A DNA stretch of 64,000 nt from Diogma glabrata. Taxonomy: Eukaryota > Arthropoda > Insecta > Diptera > Cylindrotomidae. Below the pieces are notes generated by a model. The model worked only from the letters and a program-made list of their open reading frames with translations. It was not told where the DNA came from and ran no database searches. The position numbers and the translations under genes were made by a program. Below are positions 1-12,594 of this stretch, piece by piece. Location: the NCBI GenBank assembly GCA_963693315.1, contig CAVNZG010001097.1, positions 1 through 64,000 of the forward strand. Reading direction: 5' to 3'. How positions within the stretch are numbered: position 1 is the stretch's first letter; every line of letters starts with the position of its first letter.

Positions 1-628
1 ACTCATGTACCAAATTTCATCCAATTCGCTTATCAGGTACAGAAGTTGTAGAGCTTTCAAAAAAACAGGTGCTCCAGGGACCCCCCACCACTTTGTTCAC
101 TATCGCTCAAAAACTAATCTGTTCTTTGTCATACATGTTTGCGTCTTTTCCCAAAGTATCATCAAAATTCATTAACGAATGAATGTTTTATGCTCCCAAC
201 AAACATAAAAACTTTGTGGAAAAAACCACCTCTTGTATGGTGGACTCTCCAACCCTTTATCCAATGTGCTCCAAAAGCTGATAAAATCTTTTTCATGTTA
301 TTTGAAAGCTTTTCGCAACGTTTCATGAAAGTCGATCGGTAATTGTAGGCTACAGTAGGGATAAACACCTGAAAAAAAAACTTTTTAACCGGAAGTGACA
401 AACTGGAAGTTGGTATGCAGAAATATTGAAAACAGTACTAAAACCTTATATACTAAATTTCAATAAGATCATAGCCCGGGATCAGAAGTTATTCAAGATT
501 TAAACTTAGAGGTGTTCGGGAGACCCCCCGCCATTTTGTCCAAATTTGAAATGAATCCAGATCTTCCATTTTCAAGTGAACTTGTATCATTTGCCAAAGT
601 TTCATCAAGATCCTATGCAGAAAACTCA
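1..628 (+). repeat. Family A dispersed repeat, partial copy
   Basis: This segment aligns along its whole length, with scattered substitutions, to 35,980-36,600, which is part of the right arm of the foldback element at 34,558-36,913. Shared landmarks include AACCGGAAGT, CGATCGGTAATTGTAGGC, GTTCGGGAGACCCCCCGCCA and GATCCTATGCAGAAA. It is cut by the left window edge. Here the repeat ends at a CCCA/CA simple repeat, whereas in the foldback copy it continues into hairpin-arm sequence. It therefore exists independently of the foldback. The short frames inside are not gene-like. Confidence 0.85.
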
Positions 629-656
629 CCCACCCACCCACCCACACACACAGAAA
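629..656. repeat. CCCA/CA simple repeat at the end of family A
   Basis: Five CCCA-type units pass into CACACACA and then AGAAACACC. The run starts exactly where similarity to the foldback arm stops, so it probably marks the 3' end of this family A copy. Confidence 0.7.
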
Positions 657-899
657 CACCAAATTTTTTTTTGGCTATTTAGATAGAGGATGGTCCAAAA
701 CAAAATAAAAAAAAAATTTGGGGTATGTAAGATTTTTTTTTTCACGATAGATTGCATTACTTCACACAATTTAAAATTGTGGTGAAGTAAAAAATAAACT
801 CAAAAGTTCAGATATAAAATCCTCATTCTGTAATTTGTGATATTGAAAGAAGGAAGCTAATATTAATAATAACAACGTTTTAAAATTTTGATTCTATTT

Positions 900-1222
900 A
901 CATCATTCGCAATTGGTGCAACAAATTTTCTTAATGTTGCATAATTATTGAACAATCACCTATTATTTTGGTGCACCTATTATTATAATGATAATTTGCA
1001 TCGATCACCCTTTTGTTTTGGTGCAACAAATTATTTATGATATTATTCAACCTATTCATTTTGGTGCAACTATTTCCTTTGATAATTAGACTTTACAACG
1101 ATAACTTTTTATCATATTGTTCAAGAATCACCCATTTGTTTTGTAACGATAATTTTTATGATATCACTTAACAATAGGCTATTTTGGTGCAACCATTTCT
1201 TTTATACAATCACCTATTTATT
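900..1222. repeat. Degenerate minisatellite with TTTTGGTGCAAC core
   Basis: The motif TTTTGGTGCA(A)C recurs at least five times at irregular 50-80 bp spacing, often next to AATCACCTATT and a run resembling AACGATAATTTTTATGATAT. The units are strongly diverged. No coding potential is seen here or in 657-900. Confidence 0.55.
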
Positions 1223-1789
1223 TGAGATCAGCGGTAGCTTAGTGTCACACATAACGTGGCACATCGATTTTAGTGCACCTTAGCTGTCCACATAGATTTT
1301 TATATCTCAAGTTGATATTAAACCCTATAGTAGATCTTCCCATTAGAGATGACCAGGTGAGCAATAGATCTGCTCTTAGTAACAACGATAATCTATAGCC
1401 AGCATCCTCCTGCCTCTTTCACTCCATCAATCTGCCAATTAAAAGTCGGCAAATGTTTGTTGCTCAGGCGAAAAATAACAACAATGCCCTCAGGATCTGA
1501 AGTTTCCGCCGGAAACTTTGTTTAAGCTTTTCGTAAGCTGGGAATTTTATCTCTTTCGATTACCTACAACGATGCGCCTGACCAAAAGCTCCTCCATGGA
1601 AGAGTGACTGCTGGACTATCAAATGGTATCACCTTGTAGAACCGCTGGTGCCATCCTCCATTCCTACAGTTTGGTGATGGATCAGAATTCAACTTAAGGA
1701 TTGAGCCGATATTGGCTACCAACGCAACGGTTTCCCTTTGGTGTATCACTAAAAGTGTATTGAAGGGTGTACCATTGTATTTTTGGCCG

Positions 1790-2150
1790 CTGTAATGAAG
1801 CCCTGCTTCACTGAATACTCAACGAAGTGGAATGGTAGGCCGCGCACCTAGCGATATTTTTAAGCCTCAAACTAGCTTCAGTAAGTTGGGACGAACAGTA
1901 CATATACCTGCTGCTCCAGCACAAATACCAGAATTGTGCGCGTATCTCAAGATAAAATAAACGGATATAAAATAAAACAAGTGAAATGAGTAGACTCTGG
2001 CGACCCCCATACGTGAAAAAGCCGCAATCAACACGTCCACCCCCATAGTCTATCACCCACTCACCGCTCTCGCACCTCGTACACTCACTCATACACACAC
2101 ACACCTACATGCATACAAACACCTATAGCTACATTCATGACTATGCAGAA
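1790..2150 (+). repeat. Family B dispersed repeat, copy 1
   Basis: The order of motifs is CTGTAATGAAGC, CAACGAAGTGG, GCGCACCTAGCGATATT, CTGCTGCTCCAGCACAAATA, GACTCTGGCGACCCCC and a CA-rich tail. The same order is found at 13,125-13,500 on this strand and at 6,960-7,335 on the other strand. The CTCTGGCGACCCC block is the best conserved part. Its TGGCGACCCC core could be a relic primer-binding site next to an LTR end, but no LTR pair is visible, so the class is unassigned. Confidence 0.7.
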
Positions 2151-2284
2151 AAAAAAATATACTGGTGAAAAAAAAACTCACCCTATGTGTGTAGCCGATC
2201 CCCATCCTCCGCACTACCTCCTTAGTCGTTCATCCTAATCCGTGGTGTTGAATAGAAGCCCACCTACCCGATCAATACCCAGAT

Positions 2285-2600
2285 GTTGGTGTGATTAGGT
2301 GGTGACTTTTCGCAAATAATATATATATCCAACCAATAACCCAGCGGATGGTACTATAGCTGGTTGTCAGATGATAGTGGTTGTATCAAACAATAATATC
2401 AATGATTGGAAACAAATATTTAGTTGTTGAATAATAATCGCTGGATCACCCTAGAACACAGATATTGGTGGTATAATTGGTTGTTGTGCGATAATAGTAA
2501 TTTCAAACAACCGCACCGTTGATGGTGAAATAATTAGTTGTTGAATGATAATATTAACGATTGATAGGTGATTAGTTGTTGAATTCCTTTTCATGTGATA
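2285..2600. repeat. Degenerate TTGTTG-rich tandem repeats
   Basis: Four to five diverged units contain (A/G)GTTGTTGAATGATAAT-like or GGTTGTTGTGCGATAATAGT-like cores, each followed by CAAACAA or GATTGG. Spacing is about 70-90 bp. They resemble weakly related sequence near 13,840-13,980, downstream of family B copy 2. A minisatellite may therefore belong to the same larger repeat. Confidence 0.4.
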
Positions 2601-5600
2601 GGGATTGAATCCAGAAACAGGAGCTATCAATCCACCCGTCCAGCCCTCAATGGATTGAATAATTGACAATTGAATTTTAATAACAATTTAATTTTTATTG
2701 ATTCGCCCAAAATCCTTTTAAGTTCCCAATCATAAGAGAACTTATTACTTCATCACCCAATTCTCGATGGATCAACGTATTAACCGTACAAATGGTAGTA
2801 ACATACCCCGCTAGTAGCCGATCACTGATTTTAATTTCCTTGGTTAATAGGGTAACAAGGCAAAAATCGCGATTCACAGTACTATTGGTCTAATTTGTAC
2901 ATAAGTTTTAATTTATAGCACACCCGCGAAAATGTACATAAATTATATGGCTAACTGCACAATGACAACATAAAAAAAAATTACCAAAAAAATATCTAGT
3001 ATCAATTTACATACAGTTGAAATGACTTTAAAGTTGGATTTGTTTTAATTTTTCTTTTATTTTTTATTGCACCAATAGTTACTAAATCTAATAACATCAA
3101 CAATTTTTCTTTTTATTTTTATACGACTTCTTTACTTTATTTTTAGCACAAGTACCGCCATAAATAATTTTACTACAATTGTCTAATATTTTCACTAGAC
3201 ATTTAATATATTTTTTTTGTATTTATTTTGGTTTCTAAATAATACTACAAACAATTTGTACATCGAACCATGGTTTTCCATATATTCTCACTAATAGGAA
3301 TAAATTTTCTTGTTCATATGAATCAATTACAGTTGTATCTTAATAATACATTTTGTGTCTTAAATCATGATTTTTCATATATGTTCACTAATTGGCATAT
3401 TACCTTGTAAAGTTAAGCTTCACTACTTAAATCGTGACAAACAGAAACGTCACTTCCAAACAAAATATGCTTTTGTTTTCTTTTAATCCATTTTCGAGAA
3501 AATCCACTGACAAGATAACACAATAACTTCCAATCAGAAAAATATGTCAAAATTAAATGACAAACTAAGAGAAAGAAGCCATCTGTCAGCTTATATTTAT
3601 AGAATATTAACGGCCGTTTGTAAACAATAACAAAACGATAAGTTTGTTTCTTGGGTATTTTGTCGTTAATTATTGTACCCACTAAAACGATTGCACAACT
3701 ATTTCGTAACAAATTTAAACAAAAATTATTGTAAGAGACGATTACGAATTGAATGTAAGAAATTGGGTTTAAAAAGGTTAAAAATAACTTTAAAAGTTCC
3801 TGCTACTATAAACCAGTGCGTGTGAGAAAGAGGCTTCGTTACACCGCGTTCACTACGATAACCTACAACCTCTTACGTGGTGAATAGAGCCAATTGAGTG
3901 AGGCTACCAGCTCTTTTAAGCGTACTGCGATAGGAATTAGATTAATCTTTTGAATAATTCTTATCGTATTTTTACAATAAAAAAAGATTGTTTTTGTTTA
4001 GCACTGTGGAAATTCCTTCCCAGTGGTACTGAATCAATCGGGGACCCAAGCTACAGACGATTGATATTTCAGTCACTTTAACAGTAGAAAGTCTCAGTAG
4101 CAGTTGTTATGTAGAATGGAGTATAATAACGTAGAGCAGTAAAGTTCCCGATTTATGTAATGTCTGTTTTCTCATGAATCACAATTTTGCTTACCACGCG
4201 TAGTTCATAATAGTTTCTCGTTCATCCACCCTCTATAGTCCTATTTTCATTTGGTTTCGTTACACCAAATTGTTCTTAGCATAAAACAATTAACAATAAT
4301 ATTTCCTTTACAATATCCTATAATTGGTTCACACTGCGTTTTCACCAGCATTACTTCACCATACTACATAAATTTGAATTCTCCGGACACTAACCGTAAT
4401 TGCTTTAAATGTTTTCCAACCTCCAATAGCTGTGCATATTTGTCCAATCGTTTTATTATCTAACAATTATCATCCTGCAATCGGTTTAGCAATTGTCTTC
4501 AAAACATATTATATTTCTTGTATAGGTATTTTTTATCAATTTCTCTTTCCGTTATAAATCTATATTTCACTGTAGTACGGTTGTAAGCTATTATTTCATA
4601 ATACATAAACATCATAAAATCGGTTAAACTTACGTTTAATCCATTCTAATATATTAATATTTCTTCCCAATGCGTTAGAAATAACTTATTTCGTGAAATC
4701 ATCTTACAATTTTATGTATTACAAAATAACAATCAGTCTTTTTTTTTTACGGAAAATGTACTAACATTGTCCCTTCAAAAAACTTTGTAGCTCAATTTTC
4801 GATATTAAATTCCTATATAAGAGATGAATATATGATCTTTTGTCCCTCTTATTCTGTCTATTATTTTCGTCTGTCATTTGCTTTTCCGATAGCATTTTGG
4901 CATGAGAATTCAATTCTCTAATTGGAAATAAAATGACATTTGCTTTGTCGCGTGTCATTATAATATTAATAAGTGTAGTTGGCTTTGTTTAAGTCTCGTG
5001 TTTAAAGTTGTGAATTTGTACGGTCTGGATCTTGATATAATTTTGGGTGTCAATGGTCCGATGGTTAATACTTCTCGGTCATAAACGCAGGTAACAAAGT
5101 TTTCCATTTTTTTAAACGATCGGAAGTAAAAATTTGAGATGTCCAGAAAAGTTTAGTAATTTCATAAAATGTTTAGAAAATGATAGCGATTTGTTTTTGT
5201 ACATGGCGGTCGTATGTTACAAAACGAGCTAATCACTAGGACATATTGGTGAGAACGTTTTACAACCTGATGATTATGAAATTAGTTTTGTTTGTGGATT
5301 TAACCACATTTACTTATTGCAATGCAAAATGTTACAGAATAATTTATTTAGTGTGTTAGAAAAATTTATTACAATAAGGAGAAAAGAAATCTAGTCAAAT
5401 AGACTATAAGAAAAATTTTTTTTTGAACTTGAAACTTAGCTTTAAAAATCTGTTAAACTGTAAATAAGTATAGCCTAATTTTTCTCGATGTGTCGGATTT
5501 CATTTGTGCTGTAAACTAAAATGAAAAAACTGTAAAATCAATAAATTATACAATCAATACATTATAAAATCAATAAATTGTACAACAAAGGGGGATATAA

Positions 5601-5640
5601 TTGACCGTTTTGTCATTGATATCTTCATACCAGTTTGTCA
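2601..5640. other. AT-rich spacer without a recognised gene
   Basis: Only short frames are present, and none shows a recognisable domain, codon pattern or conserved motif. Long A and T runs and small inverted repeats are common. The last few hundred bases precede the candidate exon at 5,684 and could hold its promoter and 5' UTR, but no TATA box or initiator can be assigned with confidence. Confidence 0.6.
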
Positions 5641-5683
5641 AGTGTCAACAAAGAAACAAACAGACGGTATTCACCTGCGTGTG

Positions 5684-5840
5684 ATGATGACAAGTTTACC
5701 AGTGGGCGGTACGTGCTTGGTTGTTATCATTTTACTATTGTCATCAGCGGAAATAAGGGCTGACCTCGAGTTTGTTACGAACGTTACATCACTGTTACTA
5801 CAACATTCCTCAAGGTCATCGCTTCAAGATTGTTCAACCG
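5684..5840 (+). CDS. Candidate first coding exon with signal peptide
   Basis: Two adjacent ATG codons (5,684 and 5,687) open a frame that reads MMTSLPVGG, then a strongly hydrophobic stretch (TCLVVIILLLSSAEI), then a charged and polar segment with an N-glycosylation-type NVT and one Cys. This is the profile of an N-terminal secretory signal of about 26 residues followed by mature extracellular sequence. A good splice donor, CCG|GTAATT, lies at 5,841. Reading through it gives only 22 more codons, ending in a hydrophobic stretch before a stop at 5,903. The exon would hold 52 codons plus one base (phase 1). I do not recognise the protein. A membrane receptor or secreted protein fits, but a chance frame is possible because no partner exon was found. 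It is the only non-transposon coding candidate in the window. Confidence 0.4.
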
Positions 5841-5943
5841 GTAATTTATCTACCTACTACCACAGTTTTATATCTGCAATTTGGACCGTTTTTTTTATAA
5901 CTTAAGTTATTAATTTTATTAATACTTGTTAATTTAATTTTAT

Positions 5944-6245
5944 TAATACTTGCCTGATTTATTTCGACGCAACATTCGTACCGTAGTTTATACAATTTTT
6001 ACAACGATCGCCTTAGCTATTGCAGCACAACATTACTACAATTCCTACGCAACATTAATATAAAATTTATGTTATTTGTTACAACAATTGCCTGATTTAT
6101 TTCGACGCAACATTGCTACAGTGTTTCAACGCAACATTTATACAAAATTTTTGCTATTTTTACAACAATTGCCTGATTAATTTCGACGCACTATTGCTGC
6201 AGCATTTCAACGCAACATTTATATAAAATTTATGCAGTTTTGCCA
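5944..6245. repeat. Minisatellite with TTGCCTGATTTATTTCGACGC core
   Basis: The TTGCCTGATTTATTTCGACG motif starts near 5,950, 6,089 and 6,170. The last two units are about 81 bp apart and the first gap is longer. Each unit also carries CAACGCAACATTTATA(C/T)AAAATTT and TTTTACAACAA. The units are diverged and no coding function is seen. Confidence 0.65.
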
Positions 6246-6930
6246 ATAATGCTTCACCTGCTGGGATTTTTGCCACTGATGGAGGGCTAAGACCTTAAGG
6301 ACTGCAGGCCTGGCGGATATAATCATGGGGTGAGTGGTTTTTTTTTTTCTATTTTCTTTTTTTAACGTAGAAGTGTGAATGTGCGTGAAAGGGTGTACAA
6401 GTGATTGAATGGGGGCTTGCTTGTCGATGCGTGTGGGTGAGAGCTGGCGATGCGTGTAGCGAGACACATTCGGTCTAAATTGGAAATGATTATAATCGAA
6501 ATATTTTTGCTCCGAGGTAATATTTGGTTTCCCAAATACACTATATTAAATTATATTACCTAACTTTATTAATTTATACTTTAAGCAATTCAAAATTCAA
6601 TCCCAAATAATATAAAAACCAACCAAAAAAAAAAAATAAATTCGTGTCATGTTTAATCTTTATTAACCATATTACACGTTAACCAACTGTAAATTACAAG
6701 TATTTAATTAAATTGGTGTTGAACTATTTAGTTAACTTACAAATAAATTATAACTTTTTTTTTGGTAATTTATGGTGATTGCGTATGGTTTTTTTTAAAA
6801 ATTTTGGGAAATGATATTAATAACAAAGGAAACCAAAAATAATAAAGACTTTCAATTTAGCGTGTGATGTTCTCCTGTGCTCTAGGATTTGATTCTCGGT
6901 TTACCAGCAATGGCAGTGGTTTTCGAACTG
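6246..6930. other. Spacer with a G+C-richer block, no gene
   Basis: The block 6,250-6,470 is richer in G and C than its surroundings (for example GGACTGCAGGCCTGGCGG) and G-rich on this strand (GTGTGGGTGAGAGC). It looks like another old repeat, but I cannot link it to a family. The rest, 6,480-6,930, is AT-rich and empty. Confidence 0.45.
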
Positions 6931-6959
6931 TACCAGATTGATCAGATGGCAGCAATGCA

Positions 6960-7335
6960 ACTTAGTTTTAATTGCTACCATCTACGGTACTTGCTGCGGG
7001 TCTTTGAGCTTAATGGTCTTGCTTCGCCATCTGAGTATGTGGGTGAACGTTAGCGTGTATGCAGCGTGAGTGTGTGGGCGTATGGGAATGATTGTGGGGG
7101 TTGGACGTGCTGATCGTGGTTTTTTCGCAAAAGGGGTCGCCAGAGTTTCATTTTTTCATTCGTATTGATTCCACTTCTGTTTATTCACGTAATTTGCGTA
7201 CATTTCTGTATTTGTGTTGAAGCAGCAGGTAACAATCTATCAAATCCACGATGACTGAGCTCTAGTCGTTACGGCGTTAATAATCTCTAGGTACGCAGCC
7301 TGCTATGCCGCTTCATTGTTTCGCCAATGAAGGCT
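6960..7335 (-). repeat. Family B dispersed repeat, copy 3
   Basis: Read on the minus strand, the order is TGTAATGAAGAGCC, GAAGCGGCATAGCAGG, CTGCGTACCTAGAGATTATT, CTGCTGCTTCAACACAAATA and CTCTGGCGACCCC, then a CA-rich tail. This is the same order as copies 1 and 2. It shows the family is dispersed in both orientations rather than locally duplicated. Confidence 0.65.
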
Positions 7336-7659
7336 CTTCATTACACAGTCTGGTCAGGCCTGGAATATCTTTCAAAACCATTGACTTTGGAGCAAGTGTT
7401 ATCCTTGGTAATTCAAAAACTGTGCTCTGTGAAATCGTAAAAATATATCATATTTCTTACATTAAGTGGTCTTTCAAATGGAGCATCTAACCTAACTCAT
7501 TTGGGGCATCAACGCTTCACTAAAGTTAATTCACTAGTATTATTAAGAATTTTTGTGAGCAATTATTCTCAAGTAACTAAGCAAAATAATTAAAGTTTTT
7601 CAATTCAAAAGCATATTTTTGGTTTTCTCAGAAAAAATTCCACTTCTCTCAAATGTGTT

Positions 7660-7740
7660 CCGGGCGGAATTCGTACCTACCGCATCCGTACTATGATTTG
7701 AATCCTTTGTCAGACACGCTATCCACTAGAGAACCTAGGC
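7660..7740 (-). repeat. tRNA-like (SINE head) sequence
   Basis: On the minus strand an A-box-like CTCTAGTGGATAG (7,719-7,731) is followed about 42 bp later by a B-box-like GGTACGAATTCCG (7,665-7,677). This is the spacing of a tRNA-type polymerase III promoter. The stems do not pair well enough for a working tRNA. A tRNA-derived SINE relic or tRNA pseudogene fits best. No second copy of the body was seen. Confidence 0.45.
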
Positions 7741-9519
7741 GATGGTATTTTGAAGTTGAAATTTTATGCCTATGTAGGGCTAGAAATTATCTCCTTAGTT
7801 ACTTAAGTTTAGTTAGTTAATTGCTTACAAAAAATCCTAATTAATTCAAGTCTAGTGAATTAAAAATTCTAAACCAGTTTACTGTGTATAAAATCCAATA
7901 CGAAATAGCTGTTTGTGCTTAATAACTGATTTAGCCAAGCATATAAGTTGAATTTAATTTTTTCTGACACAATTATTGCTTAACTTTTTAAAAAAAAAAT
8001 GTATGGTATTTTTCGCTTTACTTCAAAAACATTATCTTTCAACAACGATGTTGTTACATTAAAAAATAATGATGGAATTGTTGGTTAATAATAACTTTTA
8101 AAACTCAATTGGGATCGTATTGAATTGTGTAACGTGTATCAACGGTTCGATATAATAACATATTTTGATCAATGGTGGAAATATTCTGAAAATATTATCA
8201 TAAATATAGTGATCAATTCTGAAACGAATAAATCAATTTTCTTTCAATCCAGAAAAATTTCAACTACTTTTTTATTTCTGAGTAAATAAAACGTGACAGC
8301 GGATAAGTGTATATATGTATATTCATACCTTTACTTCGATATAAACTTTGTATTTAAACGTATTATTAATGACACCACGTCGTCTAATAAAAATAAGTTA
8401 TCTACTCAAGCATGGAATTAGATTTTTTTTTTCAAAAGTAGAAAATAATAAAAAGAAAATTCCCTTATACAAAATCTTTAAAATTTCTTTAATAAAAATC
8501 CAAAAAAAAAAAATGAAATTTATTTTACTTTTAATTCATTTTGATTACGGATTCGACTCACGTATTTCAAGTGAATTTCAACAGAAGAAAAACACGACTC
8601 AATTATCATATAGGAAATATTCACTTCCCTTTCATATATGAAATATAAAAGTGATATTTTATATTCCCTATGGTAGTTCCATATATGCATACGATGGTGG
8701 GTTGAGAACTAGCGAATATTCACGAAAATTCAATTTTCATATTTTAAATATTTTTGGATTACTTTTTAGTTTTCTCTCGTTTTTCTAAAGCTATGAAATA
8801 TACATTCGACAAAAAAAGTCTATTATTTTCTATTAAAACACAAAATATAACTAATGGAGTCAAAAGAGATAGTAGTCAGGATGGTGTGGGGATATGTTAA
8901 AAAGAAACGTTTTTAGCAAAAACGAATAGTGAAAGCCAGGAAATTATTATACGTATGTGCAATTTCAGATATGTACATACATCACTCAAAGTAAAATTAA
9001 ATCTAATATATAGGGTGGACCAAAACGAAAACATAACATATACAAAACTTATGACGGAATCGGTATATTTGCTTTTAACCAAATATCACAACTCACATTA
9101 AATCGTTCAATCTTCTCTAACCACCGTCAAAATGAAAATTTTCACTATACATTTTTTTCTTATTCAGAAGGATATGAATGAATCCTGAACATGAAAATTT
9201 TGACATTAAATTATTTGATTTGTACCGTTGTTGTTTTTGTGACATATTTTTTGATAGAATTTCGTATGAATGCTGTTTGCCGTAAAGTAGAATACATTTT
9301 GTTTATTGATATTAATTGAAATCAACGAATTGGAAATAGTAATTTAGGATGATTGCTTAAAATCCAATAGGTTTCTTTTATCAAATTTTTTGCAAAATTA
9401 TTTAATATATGAGTCCCAACAGACAATAAAAACAATGAAAAAAATGATGTTGTATTATAGATCTTTACCGATTTTGCAAAATAACGCTAAACAAAAACTA
9501 TTTAGTTCCTAATCATATT
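7741..9519. other. AT-rich spacer, nothing recognised
   Basis: Several frames of 60-100 codons exist here, but they are made of low-complexity Lys/Asn/Ile/Phe codons and carry no domain. No tandem repeat or known element was recognised. Confidence 0.6.
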
Positions 9520-9617
9520 GACTGAAAGTTTTGAATCATCTTCACGACTGCGGGATGAAAACCGTACCCAAAGAGCTTGATGATCAACCTGGCATGCCAG
9601 ATTCCATCAAATGCCTT
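9520..9617 (-). pseudogene. LINE reverse transcriptase fragment
   Basis: On the minus strand this 98-bp block translates to a peptide with FDGIWHARLI and YGFHPAVVKMIQNF. It matches the intact LINE at about 18,586-18,683 (FDRIWHANLI, YGFHPAVVKLIQNF), with about 12 base mismatches by eye. The block covers the region around RT catalytic motif A, downstream of its first Asp. Similarity stops sharply on both sides, so it is a small remnant of a related copy. Confidence 0.85.
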
Positions 9618-11610
9618 GTAACGGTTCGAACCTAAGTTGTTGTAAAAATTAAGATTTCTTAAAAATATAATACAGGGAAGATAACCAGATGCAACTTTTG
9701 GTTTTGATTTTTGCAACAGGTGGACTTCAAAAACCAAACTTGAAGATTGAGAAGTAAACCATCATAAGAGATAGTCGAATAGAGAATTTAAGAAAAAATA
9801 ACACATAAGTTTAACTTGTGCTACGCGTTTCAGTTTGACTTTTTGCTGGAACAAGGTGCCAAAAGTTGATCAATAAATTATTAAAAACAAAATTGGAAAA
9901 TTGGAAAAACCGCGTAAGAAAATTTTAATTTTTAATTAAGAACAAACAAAACTAAAAATACAACGGAGCTGAAGAACACAAATTAATTTTGCTGAACAGC
10001 TTAAACCAAATTTAAAAGAAAAAACATTAAGGAAATAAAAGCAATTGGATTTATGTATTTCATTCTTGGACGATTTTTTGGATAATGAATTGCAAATTGG
10101 AACTTGTATGGATACCGGATATAAGGTTTAATTAAGTAATAAATTATATGTATATGTATGTTAATTGAATTATATACGAAGGATCAAATTATTAACTAAT
10201 TATTTTATCTTGTGTGGTGAAAACGAAAAATGTGTAGTGAGCAATTTGTAGGTAAGTTATGAGCTGGGCTAAAACACTCGAAATTTTGTCATGTACAACG
10301 TGGAACAAAATTTGAACCGGCCAACCCACGAGCTTATCCTACAGTTTTTGAGAAACGAGCGTCGCCTCCACGTTGCTGTGTAATAAAAATGGCGCCGAAA
10401 CAGGGACCCGTTATGTTACGGAAAATAAATTTAGTACGCGGTGTTATTGTCTTAAAACCAGTTTTTCATATTTTTTGTCTTTTTCTTGTTTTAAATTTTT
10501 AATAGATGATCAGTAGACATTTGTTTTGAATTACAGATATCTTCTGATTATTTTCAGTAAATTTAAACTTTTGAATAATTTTTGTGTCTTCAAATAAATT
10601 CATATTAAACAGTTGCTTGAATTGAAATTGTGGTTGATTTCAGGATGATTTCAGGAGAATGATTTAGTGTTACACACTGTTACACTGTTGGAGAATGATT
10701 TAGTGCCGTGTTTCGTCCCACCTTACTTGGCCATATAATCAGGGCCGTAGAAGGAAAAATCGGGCCTCGGGGGAAATGAAATACGGGCCCTTTTAACATT
10801 TATGTTATTTTATTAACCAATTAAATTATAATATCACAAAAATTAAAAGGTTGTATTTGTTTAAAAACAATTTTATAAAAGAATGTTAAATATAGGCGAA
10901 TTAATTTTTTTATTAAGTGTAACTAAGTTTAATTTAATATAAGTATTCTCGCCATTGATTTCCATTTTATCTGAGGAAATCTTGACTGAATGTCTTGCTT
11001 TTAATTTAAGGAACCAATCGTTCAATGTAACGCCATGATGGCATATCTCTTTTTAAACAAAATCGAAACTATAAAATTTAACATTTAATTTTTCTATCTG
11101 AACTTTTTATTTTTAGTTCCATTAATCACCAAAAACTCTTAATTACTTTTTTTCACAAATTTTAAAATTGGTGTTTTTTTTTTCCTTTAGCAAGAACCAA
11201 AATGGCATTTAAAAAAAACTTTTTAAATTAAATTTGTTTCGAATGTTAAACATGGAATAATGAAAAATTGATTAAAATGTGATGTTTGACACTTTAATGA
11301 AACGGAGATTTAGCAACATTGAGCAACAAAAATGTATGTTCGTTAAAATAAAAATAATGAGTTCTTTTATCTATTTGTTGTTATATTTGAATTTGAGGCT
11401 GTTCGTTATAATTTGAAAATTTTTAAATTGTTATTATGCAATGTAGAAAAATGAAATGAAATGATTGAATTATATTTTAATTAATCGGAGAAACGATAGA
11501 AATTGGTTTTAATATTATTTATGAGAATTCTCGACGTTACAGTGCTAATGAAAGCAAATATTGTTTTTTTTGTATTTTTATACTTTTTCAAAGAATGAAT
11601 AACTAAACAC
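9618..11610. other. AT-rich spacer, nothing firmly recognised
   Basis: No gene was found. Around 10,738 a CAGGGCCGTAG-like start resembles the ends of some DNA transposons, but no matching opposite end or target duplication was found. If the flanking LINE fragments at 9,520 and 11,611 are parts of one old copy, this interval would be its eroded middle. I could not recognise coding similarity here. Confidence 0.5.
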
Positions 11611-11985
11611 ATATAAAATATGACATAGGCCAATATTTCGTGATAGGATAGAGAAAATAAAAATAAAATAAGATATAAATAGAAAATTTGATTTAAAATT
11701 TTGCAGAAACAAAACAAAAATGGTGTTGCCAATTATCCAGCTACACTGTTTTCTTCAATGAATAGTCCACACATAGAGTTATATGAAAGCTCGATTGTTC
11801 GAGCAAGCAATAACGTAATATCATCAAGAAATATTTCATAGCTAAGATTGGGGGTGGCACCGTTGGCTGAATAGAGTTTATCCGATAGCTATCACCTTGG
11901 CTAGTGATATCTCAATTTCTCACTGCTATTTCCAGTGGTTTATGTGGCGTACGCGGGGTTGTCACACCCGTAGATCAAAAATTTA
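11611..11985 (-). mobile_element. Relic of the leader of a related LINE
   Basis: On the minus strand, bases 11,651-11,616 match the leader of the intact LINE (16,701-16,736) at all but about one position, including GAAATATTGGCCTATGTCAT. After a gap, GTTTAGTTA is also shared. Upstream on the minus strand, 11,985-11,840 is a G+C-richer block in the place where the intact element has its G+C-rich 5' region. Similarity there is weak. The order and strand agree with the RT fragment at 9,520-9,617. Confidence 0.65.
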
Positions 11986-12594
11986 AAAAGAATTACAAAT
12001 TAAAAAACATGATCCATGCATGCGTAAATTTTTAAGTACGAATTTTTTTAGTTGTTCTTACTTTTTTATAATAATTGAGCTTTCAGTGCTTTGGTTGATG
12101 CAAAAAACTGCTTCGCTAATTTTGATTCTTAGTACAAAATCGCAAGACACGCTTTTGATTCAAAAAATAGTAGCAATATTTTTAATGGCGATTGCATTCA
12201 TTAAATCTAGTGCGATAGATTTTCTTCGAAATGTTCCATATATACGTGTTTGAGGTGAATTACCTCATTTGTCAACTCTTCTGAAATATCTGCCTTTAGT
12301 CGAGGCAATGAAGCTCTAAAAAGGCCAAAAGTTCGGAATTCTTTAGACTAAGACGGATCGGAATGCGGTTCTTGCATTCGCTTCCAAAAAATATTTTTAA
12401 GAACCGTCTCTGTTTATTTTTTTGTAGAAACCGGAAAATACATTGCTGCAGCCAAAAATAAATTAAAAAAATTCATTTTTTAAAACGGCTTTTGGAAGAT
12501 TAAAGAACTTTTTAAATAAGAGTCAGAACTGGAACAAATCGAATTCACGGAGATTTTTGAGGTTGCTGGTCACGATTATGATGTTCAAATTGAC
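11986..12594. other. Spacer, no gene recognised
   Basis: A 77-codon frame lies at 12,020-12,253, but it has low-complexity hydrophobic content and no supporting feature. Nothing else is seen. Confidence 0.5.

Noticed and set aside
10735..10800. CAGGGCCGTAG as a DNA transposon end
   Set aside because: No inverted partner or target duplication was found within several kilobases.
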